This document shows positions 60,886 through 64,000 of a stretch of DNA of 64,000 nucleotides, piece after piece. The stretch comes from Chimonanthus salicifolius. Taxonomy: Eukaryota > Streptophyta > Magnoliopsida > Laurales > Calycanthaceae. The notes beneath the pieces are model-generated. The model worked only from the letters and a program-made list of their open reading frames with translations, searched no databases and was not told the DNA's origin. Within the stretch, counting starts at the first letter, position 1, and each line of letters starts with the position of its first letter. Made by a program: the position numbers and the translations under genes. Where the stretch lies: contig CM023540.1 of NCBI GenBank assembly GCA_013350335.1, positions 51,194,552-51,258,551 of the forward strand, read 5' to 3'.

Positions 60886-61230
60886 TGCATGCACAAGACA
60901 AGTTTCTAATGATAAATCGAAGTGCCCCCTCAAGGCAACATTGGATGTGGAATAAAAGCATATGAAATAATATAATGCAAATGATGGAAGATAACAGCAT
61001 GAGCCTACTTATAATAAGGCGTGCTTCGGTCTCCAACTTACATGTGTGAAATAAATAGGAAAATAACGGCCCAAAATGTCAAAAAGATCGCCCGCAAAAT
61101 GTGACATAGGACCTAATTGATCAGGGAATACTCGACCTAGGATTTCCACTAGATGAAATGTAAGGAACAAACATTGAGGATCTTTTTCTTCATCAATTGC
61201 TTCGCATAGCCCATAAATAAGCTCTTCACC
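33883..61230 (-). CDS. MMS19: MMS19/MET18 homologue, Fe-S cluster assembly scaffold (5' end off window)
   Basis: MMS19 is a HEAT-repeat scaffold of the cytosolic iron-sulfur targeting complex. It hands Fe-S clusters to nuclear helicases, polymerases and DNA glycosylases. Coding exons, minus strand: 61230-61042, 57446-57393, 55044-54958, 54832-54097, 53622-53255, 53044-52971, 51872-51767, 51637-50754, 44831-44756, 44635-44524, 35253-35177, 34341-34261, 34110-34031, 33916-33883. They total 2958 bp (985 codons plus stop) and every junction keeps phase. Recognisable text includes CEAIDEEKDPQCL, HYGVDRMAKH, EAIMTTMRMAIG, VPAAQALGSMINKW, VGLAWIGKGLVMRGHEKV, RPLYKQHFFSSVTPIL, VRETAIQCLVAMSGLPHARI, DDPKRHVRQEAVRCRQTW and the terminus ASRSLHF. 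From the first visible exon the length matches plant MMS19 (about 1130 residues in all), so only the N-terminal ~165 residues lie beyond 64000. No frameshift or premature stop was found in any exon, although introns reach 9.3 kb. Confidence 0.95.
34031..34110 (-). CDS. MMS19: MMS19 exon (penultimate)
   Basis: Acceptor TTTACCAG; VLHAILKALDDPKRHVRQEA, then VRCRQT and two bases of the Trp codon; donor GTCGTAAC. If the intron is retained the frame reads Trp-Ser-stop, with TAA at 34026-34024. Confidence 0.88.
34261..34341 (-). CDS. MMS19: MMS19 exon
   Basis: Acceptor CATTCAG; 27 codons, LVRETAIQCLVAMSGLPHAR then IYPMRIQ; donor GTTTAT. Confidence 0.93.
35177..35253 (-). CDS. MMS19: MMS19 exon
   Basis: Acceptor CTCATGTAG; two bases complete Gly, then KDTVLENVPTVITCLIALVS and YPHMM; donor GTATATT. 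It is separated from the previous exon by a 9.27 kb intron and was found by matching the family's C-terminal sequence. Confidence 0.9.
35390..35648 (+). pseudogene. LINE RNase H C-terminal fragment, plus strand
   Basis: Plus-strand text near 35440-35640 resembles the end of a LINE RNase H region (GDRQMELIFWPN, where related copies have VADFLAK) followed by a short leader. It stops where the opposite-strand LINE begins; the 3' UTR and poly(A) of the same orientation appear at 37736-37894. Confidence 0.45.
35649..37735 (-). pseudogene. 5'-truncated LINE, minus strand, in an MMS19 intron
   Basis: Minus-strand order from high to low: the RT C-terminus (GWGRKYVSLVGRITLIKSVL near 37590 and RFFRNFLWRDKE), FWLEKGDRIMFWKDLWLGE near 37110, zf-RVT with ICEREEEDIDHLFIGCP near 36640, and RNase H with FNVDGAARGKPGPIGIGGVL near 36180. 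It ends in a 3' UTR and a poly(A) tail seen as the T run at 35649-35658. Several frame changes make it defective. Confidence 0.85.
37736..37894 (+). mobile_element. LINE 3' UTR and poly(A), plus strand
   Basis: It contains ggggtttaagtctcttagac, the same 3' UTR word seen in the LINE ending at 6957, then a 14-base A run at 37881-37894. It is in the orientation opposite to the LINE it adjoins. Confidence 0.7.
38580..39185 (+). repeat. Degenerate repeat array, left half (GGAAATACAC / GGTCCCA motif)
   Basis: The paired words gttgtggaaatacacc and ggtcccacaa, in varying states of decay, recur near 38582, 38685, 38724, 38890, 39075, 39111 and 39171. Spacing is irregular (about 35-185 bp). The last unit is cut by the hAT element and continues at 43606. 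Confidence 0.6.
40068..40612 (+). repeat. ~105-bp tandem repeat, about five copies, inside the hAT element
   Basis: The unit includes ttgactataaaaataag and gaactgatagtgtttaatt. Starts fall near 40069, 40175, 40279, 40386 and 40491, with a partial sixth near 40591. The copies are almost identical, which implies recent amplification. Confidence 0.92.
40918..43366 (+). pseudogene. hAT transposase (BED finger, DUF659, dimerisation domain), disrupted
   Basis: Coding text starts MVRGTGNEGQDEAWQFCIRL at 40918. The BED zinc finger has CNYC near 41006, then shifts frame at an 11-A run (41017-41027) and continues GGIYRTKHHLG and CPKCP. A second shift lies near 41388. The long frame 41397-42570 holds DUF659: MTDGWTDGTNRSITNF, IVTDNAAPYVKAGKIL and TPCAAHCLDLMLEDIGK. 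Introns 42571-42659 and 42779-42868 have GT-AG ends and correct phase. The exon between them carries LSLTCSATGCERNWSVFEQ, the hAT dimerisation signature. Exon 42869-43127 has an in-frame TAG at 43070-43072, after which coding text (ADEIFNEEETNLRKET) continues across an intron (43128-43217) to the stop at 43366. I infer an inactive copy of a once-intact gene. Confidence 0.9.
43606..43860 (+). repeat. Degenerate repeat array, right half
   Basis: Continuation of the array at 38580-39185 after the hAT insertion. Units near 43640, 43678, 43761 and 43835 carry variants such as agtggaaacacg and ggtcccacaattcc. Confidence 0.55.
44524..44635 (-). CDS. MMS19: MMS19 exon
   Basis: Acceptor CTTTTGCAG; LLPSLLNALATLSLDILNKD, then LTYSLLLVLSGILMDEN plus one base; donor GTGAGTT. 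Confidence 0.93.
44756..44831 (-). CDS. MMS19: MMS19 exon
   Basis: Acceptor TATTTTCAG; one base completes Arg, then SLLYRAFGHVISDAPLVAVI and TEAKK; donor GTATGAC. A 5.9 kb intron precedes it. Confidence 0.92.
45437..45677 (+). repeat. TRIM 1 5' LTR
   Basis: 241 bp, near-identical to 45757-45994; both contain gtgagagttggattgttgtg and the end GTTACA. Confidence 0.9.
45757..45994 (+). repeat. TRIM 1 3' LTR
   Basis: 238 bp starting TGTAATATCC directly after the gggagtggat polypurine tract. Confidence 0.9.
46000..46197 (+). repeat. TRIM 2 5' LTR
   Basis: 198 bp, TGTAACACCCC to GTTACA, followed by the TGGTATCAGAG primer site. Confidence 0.9.
46328..46530 (+). repeat. TRIM 2 3' LTR
   Basis: 203 bp; starts TATAACACCCC (first G mutated) after a ggggagtgga polypurine tract and ends GTTACA. 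Confidence 0.9.
47361..47579 (+). mobile_element. Solo TRIM LTR with perfect target duplication
   Basis: 219 bp, TGTAATACCC to ATTACA, with cctagcg, ctagcacaaggccttttggg and gtgtgggcccaaagcgg shared with TRIM 1. Flanked exactly by atcct at 47356-47360 and 47580-47584. It interrupts the minus-strand LINE. Confidence 0.92.
48840..49584 (+). pseudogene. Copia RT/RNase H fragment, plus strand
   Basis: The plus strand reads LSQRKYALDLLQDVGYFGCK near 48867, LIYLTITRPDLSYDVGVVNR near 49025 and, in another frame, IMLCDNQAAINIASNF and CHFLRQHISEGRIF. An in-frame TAG near 49003 and frame changes disable it. No LTR follows. It abuts the minus-strand LINE. Confidence 0.85.
49585..50753 (-). other. Rest of the 5.9 kb MMS19 intron
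   Basis: Mostly unassigned sequence. It includes text resembling a dispersed family (tttaggggcccaaggatcaa near 49854 and ttcaaggctccaaagatcaa near 50207), also seen near 31330. No exon supported. Confidence 0.5.
50754..51637 (-). CDS. MMS19: MMS19 exon (largest)
   Basis: Acceptor TTTGTGCAG; 294 codons plus two bases from GLLEAIMTTMRMAIGE to DCNSSAT; donor GTATATG. It carries the conserved VGLAWIGKGLVMRGHEKV and RPLYKQHFFSSVTPIL segments. Confidence 0.96.
51767..51872 (-). CDS. MMS19: MMS19 exon
   Basis: Acceptor CATGGCAG; one base completes Trp, then VNKNDGSGEVVKCFALNIWD to SIQRQ; donor GTAGAT. Confidence 0.9.
52090..52770 (+). pseudogene. RTE LINE 3' end in an MMS19 intron
   Basis: Degraded plus-strand text equivalent to the RTE C-terminus: RQCFMDPS near 52350, IRRVTFKDRI-like near 52440, KTW near 52640, ending in a tattattatgatgatgat tail near 52755. 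It fills the intron between exons 52971-53044 and 51767-51872. Confidence 0.6.
52971..53044 (-). CDS. MMS19: MMS19 exon
   Basis: Acceptor TCATATAG; VEGDPKFEEILIYLLDCYSS then QVLP plus two bases; donor GTATGG. An earlier GT within CAGGTG was rejected because only this donor keeps phase with the next exon. Confidence 0.88.
53255..53622 (-). CDS. MMS19: MMS19 exon
   Basis: Acceptor TGTTCGCAG; two bases complete Val, then KGLQILAMFPG and on through GTTGPNFMMRVIQGLEEAIF to FMRA; donor GTATGTC, phase 0. Confidence 0.94.
54097..54832 (-). CDS. MMS19: MMS19 exon
   Basis: Acceptor CTCCTGCAG; 736 bp from LDSLKYLSYCSLHYGVDRM to TEDAVIYSS plus one base; donor GTAAGATC. It contains LYLCIELLAAFRNFAVACEE, a well-conserved MMS19 helix. 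Confidence 0.94.
54958..55044 (-). CDS. MMS19: MMS19 exon
   Basis: Acceptor GTTTGCAG; 29 codons beginning HAFASTPVFEPFAIPLLLDK and ending SLSLAK; donor GTTAGTG. Confidence 0.93.
55210..55322. repeat. GGCCC pentanucleotide-rich repeat
   Basis: Three blocks of (GGCCC)n separated by gataatattac and gataatacaagg in an MMS19 intron. Text just downstream (55320-55340) also refers back to the same ccggccc words. It may be part of a short hAT-like element, but the ends could not be fixed. Confidence 0.6.
55790..56050 (+). pseudogene. RTE LINE 3' end fragment
   Basis: The plus strand gives LRWFRHVTRRPVSAPVCRVE near 55797 and ends aaatagatgggatttaggtt with a short gatgaagatgat tail, the RTE terminus. 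Confidence 0.75.
56944..57182 (+). mobile_element. Solo TRIM LTR in an MMS19 intron
   Basis: 239 bp, TGTAATACCT to GTTACA, containing ttgggttggctcgccaatgc and gtgtgggccc as in TRIM 1. Flanked exactly by gatac at 56939-56943 and 57183-57187. Confidence 0.92.
57393..57446 (-). CDS. MMS19: MMS19 exon
   Basis: Acceptor TTGTGCAG; 18 codons, TKNDELDVKRDDLSRALM; donor GTATGTAAG. It follows a 3.6 kb intron. Confidence 0.92.
57447..61041 (-). other. 3.6 kb MMS19 intron
   Basis: It contains a (TA)n run at 60845-60881. At 59380-60290 there is a block of cccaatccaaatcc-like text and a region with an AATAAA-like word and ggacc/ggtcc that may be a retroelement remnant. No coding exon or definite element end found. 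Confidence 0.5.
60845..60881. repeat. (AT)n microsatellite
   Basis: Uninterrupted AT run of about 18 units in an MMS19 intron. Confidence 0.95.
61042..61230 (-). CDS. MMS19: MMS19 exon (first visible)
   Basis: Acceptor GTGTGTAG; 63 codons in phase 0 reading GEELIYGLCEAIDEEKDPQC and ending GRYFPIYFTH; donor GTAAGTT. Confidence 0.93.
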
Positions 61231-61329
61231 CTACACACAATAGAGTAAGTTAACAGAAAATCCATAATTACAATATAATGTGATGTTACAAATGCAAGAA
61301 TCAGTAATCTCCAAAAAATTCATGAGTAT

Positions 61330-61810
61330 AGTGAAATAAGAAGAACCTAAGGGCAGATGAAGACAACCTAAATCATCACCATCGTCATATGTCAAAATCT
61401 CATCTATCTGAGGTCGGTTTTATGAGTTCTTCTCCTCCAATTGACCCTACCATACACCATACCATCAGTCACTTCACAAGCTAACATATCTTTCTTTATT
61501 CCTTCCCTCCATGTTTTCAACTGTCAATCTCTCCTCATGCCTACAATCTGAATTCTCTCAATTATACACGCAGGGGTCGCGTCTGGTCTTATACTAACAT
61601 GACCAAATCACCTTCGCCAAGTTTCTCTCAGTTTTTCAACTATCAGGGGTACTGCTAAACTATGCCTATTACATTAATTTCTAACTCTATATTTCAAAGT
61701 CAATCACTCATGCAAAGTAGCACATGCATCTCCCTAGCCCAAACTTTGTCTATTTGTTCTTTCCTCACAACCCAACACCCTGCTCTATATACAACCTAAA
61801 ATCAAGCAAT
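61330..61810 (-). pseudogene. RTE LINE 3' end, minus strand
   Basis: The reverse complement reads ACATGGAGGGAAGGAATAAA, then GTGACTGATGGTATGGT, AACTCATAAAACCGACC and AGATAGATGAGATTTTGAC, closing with an ATGGTGATGATT tail. This is the same terminus as the plus-strand RTE ends at 30.2 and 56.0 kb. Confidence 0.75.
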
Positions 61811-61869
61811 AAAATAATTATATCATAAACATTCTAAAAATAGACAAAATAAACCCGTCTACAAGCCAA

Positions 61870-64000
61870 TAGCAAATAAAAAATAGATTTTAAATTTTCT
61901 GCTAACGACCCACTGTAACTCTTATCGAAGACACTGAAATTCCTATTATAACTCGTCCACTAGGGGTGACCTAGGGGTTTAAAAGCTTGTTGCATATGCT
62001 AAATGCAATTGAAATGCTAGCGAAAGAGGTTTTTCTTTTATTTTTAGTTTTTGTTTCGTGTTTGTGTTTTAGAAACCTTGCTTGATTCTAAGATAATTTT
62101 TTTAGTCGCTTTGATTGTTAGGGACTAGCAATATGCTAGTCGGGAGGTGTGATAATGACGCAATGGGTAGGATCGGGTTAAAAGGATGAGGCGGGTTTCA
62201 GTTGGGTTTAACGGGTAAATGGGTGGAATAGGAAAGATGATGTAATTAATGGGATTAATAATGGGTATGAATGGGCTAAGAATAATAGGATGACATAGGT
62301 TAAATGGAATAAGGTATGGTATGGTGTGTATGGTCAAAGGGCAAGACCACTTGGTCTAAGACAATGGGTGATGTGGAGGCGGTAGGATTCACTAGATGAA
62401 TCAACGGATGGAATTTAATTAAAAAGGATGATGAAAAGAAAGGCCAATGTAGTGGGTTTTGGAACAGAGGTAGGGACGTTGGGGTGTTGTTGGTTGGACT
62501 TTAATGAAGAACCAAAGGAAAGTGGGATTGAATGGTTGAAGGATTTAATGGGGTTGTATGAGAATGAATGGGGATTTAATGGGTTGCATGAGGATGAATG
62601 TTAAGATTGGGTAAGATGGGACGGTGGAGATGAACAGGGGAGGGATGAGCGAGAGGATGGTTGGCTGGTGTGGGCGAGTGGGACAAGAGGGTAAGATGGG
62701 ATTTAGAGAAAAAGGGTAGCTGAAGGACGATGGGCAGCTAGATGAGGACAGCAGGTTCGGCAATGGTTCTGGTTGTTTGGCTTAGGTGAGGGAATGAAGA
62801 AGATGATGGGGAGTAGAGATGGAAGAGAAGAAAGGGGCTGGTTGGAGGAATGGGTTATGGCTGGTTGGAAAGGGGTCAGAAGATGGGGAAATGGGCTGAA
62901 CTGGAAGGGGATGTGGCTGACTGACGACGGAGATGATGGCAGTACCTGGGCTTGCTGAAGTGGAGGTTCAAACAGCAGGGATTGAAGCGAACTCAGGCAG
63001 CAGACAGTGTGCAGCTATAGGATGGTCAGTCGGGCGTGGCTGCTTGTGGATGGCAGAGAGGAATGAGAATGGCTGCAGGTAGAACAGCAACATAGGCAGC
63101 AGCTGACAGATCTGGCTGGGCGTCTGGCTGGGCAGCAGGTGGGTTCAATGGAACCCAAGCAAGCAGCAACAATGGTCGTCTCTGTGGCAGCAAGGAAGAC
63201 GACGAGCAGCACACAGGTAGCAGGGATGGTGCTGTTTGGAGAGAGATCTTCTGGGCAGCAAGCAGAATGGCAGACTGGTTCCCTGAACAGTCCGCAGAGA
63301 AGACTGTATGGGCTCGGCACTAGAGAGGAAGGAAAGAAGAAAAGGAATAAAACAGAGAGGAGAGGGCAGAAGAGAAGGAGCACTGGCAGCAGGGCTGCTC
63401 GTTCACTGGAAAAAATAAGAAAGAAGAAGGAAGAAAGAGAAGAGAATATAGGGAAAAAGGGAAAAGGAGGGCATTGAATTGGTTTTCTTTTTTTCTCCAA
63501 ACTAGGGCACGACAGCAATGAAAGTCCTTATAAAGAAAGGTCTCTCTCTCACGTGCGTGACTTGCATGTGCTACATCAGATAATCGATTAAAATTGCATT
63601 GTTATCTTATTTTTCATAAGCATTATCGCACTTGTTTTGCATTTGTTTTCTCATTTTTACATAAACATCGTGTGTTCTAATTAAAAGGACTAATTACGTA
63701 TATTTTCATTTGTATGGAACTTTACCCGGCCAACCGATCATGTGGTGATCAAGCATCTAAGAGAATACAAGGGTTAAGATGAAAGGAGGAAGAATTTGGG
63801 AGAATTTAGCAAGTTAATTTCGTGGGAATCCCAAATTTGACAGGATAATAATTGAAAACTGACTTTGGAAGAAATTTGAAATGAAGGTTTTGACAGTCTC
63901 AGTATTTTGGCCATAACTTTTCACTCCATTTTCTGATTGACTTGATTCTTTTTGCGTTGGAAAGAAGGCTTCAAAAGCTAGAACTTTGAGTTTCATGAAA
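61870..64000 (-). other. MMS19 intron to window edge, purine-rich on the plus strand
   Basis: No MMS19 exon was found here, so the N-terminal exons should lie beyond 64000. The part 62120-63470 is strongly G/A-rich on the plus strand and produces long but low-complexity open frames on both strands. The part 63490-64000 resembles non-coding retroelement sequence (ggccataacttttcac near 63909). Confidence 0.5.

Noticed and set aside
33883..61230. MMS19 locus as a pseudogene
   Set aside because: Every exon has usable splice sites and the phases of all 14 exons agree without a stop.
63015..63518. 167-codon minus-strand open frame rich in Ser, Pro, Cys and Leu
   Set aside because: It lies in a purine-skewed stretch that leaves several frames open on both strands; it is not similar to the MMS19 N-terminus.

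Overview
This is a plant nuclear DNA window, almost certainly from an angiosperm with a large, transposon-rich genome. The evidence is AT-rich sequence, long introns, and many degraded LINEs, Ty1-copia elements, TRIMs, a hAT element and a Stowaway MITE. The exact taxon cannot be fixed from the sequence. Two host genes are present, both on the minus strand and both running off the window. About nine tenths of the rest is mobile-element debris, much of it nested. I found no CRISPR, operon, rRNA or functional tRNA.

Left part (1-10.6 kb): the 5' end of a mitochondrial 4-hydroxybenzoate polyprenyltransferase gene (COQ2/PPT1, ubiquinone synthesis). Exon 1 is at 10561-10137 and exon 2 at 7536-7401; the remaining exons lie left of the window. 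Intron 2 holds LINE fragments and two solo LTRs.

Middle (10.6-33.8 kb): intergenic repeats. These are a tandemly duplicated unit split by a 3.5 kb LTR-like insertion (12.6-16.1 kb) that itself carries a hAT-like element with a long hairpin; a 1.6 kb solo LTR (17.3-18.9 kb); a Stowaway MITE; and an RTE-type LINE (23.0-30.2 kb) broken by a minus-strand copia element (24.2-29.7 kb), which in turn contains a plus-strand copia 3' end.

Right part (33.9-64 kb): the gene for MMS19/MET18, the HEAT-repeat scaffold of the cytosolic Fe-S cluster targeting complex. I traced 14 coding exons from 61230 down to the stop at 33883. All splice phases are consistent and the chain encodes 985 residues; only about the first 165 residues lie beyond 64000. 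Its introns have swollen to as much as 9.3 kb through insertions: a 4.4 kb hAT with 8-bp target duplications, several LINEs, paired TRIMs, solo TRIM LTRs and RTE 3' ends. The reading frame is undamaged despite this load.

The most unusual points are the palindromic motif arrays that differ between LTRs of one family, a paired TRIM insertion bracketed by one near-perfect duplication inside a LINE, a degenerate repeat array split by the hAT, and a last MMS19 intron whose retention would end the protein after two codons. I found no convincing new biological system beyond these.
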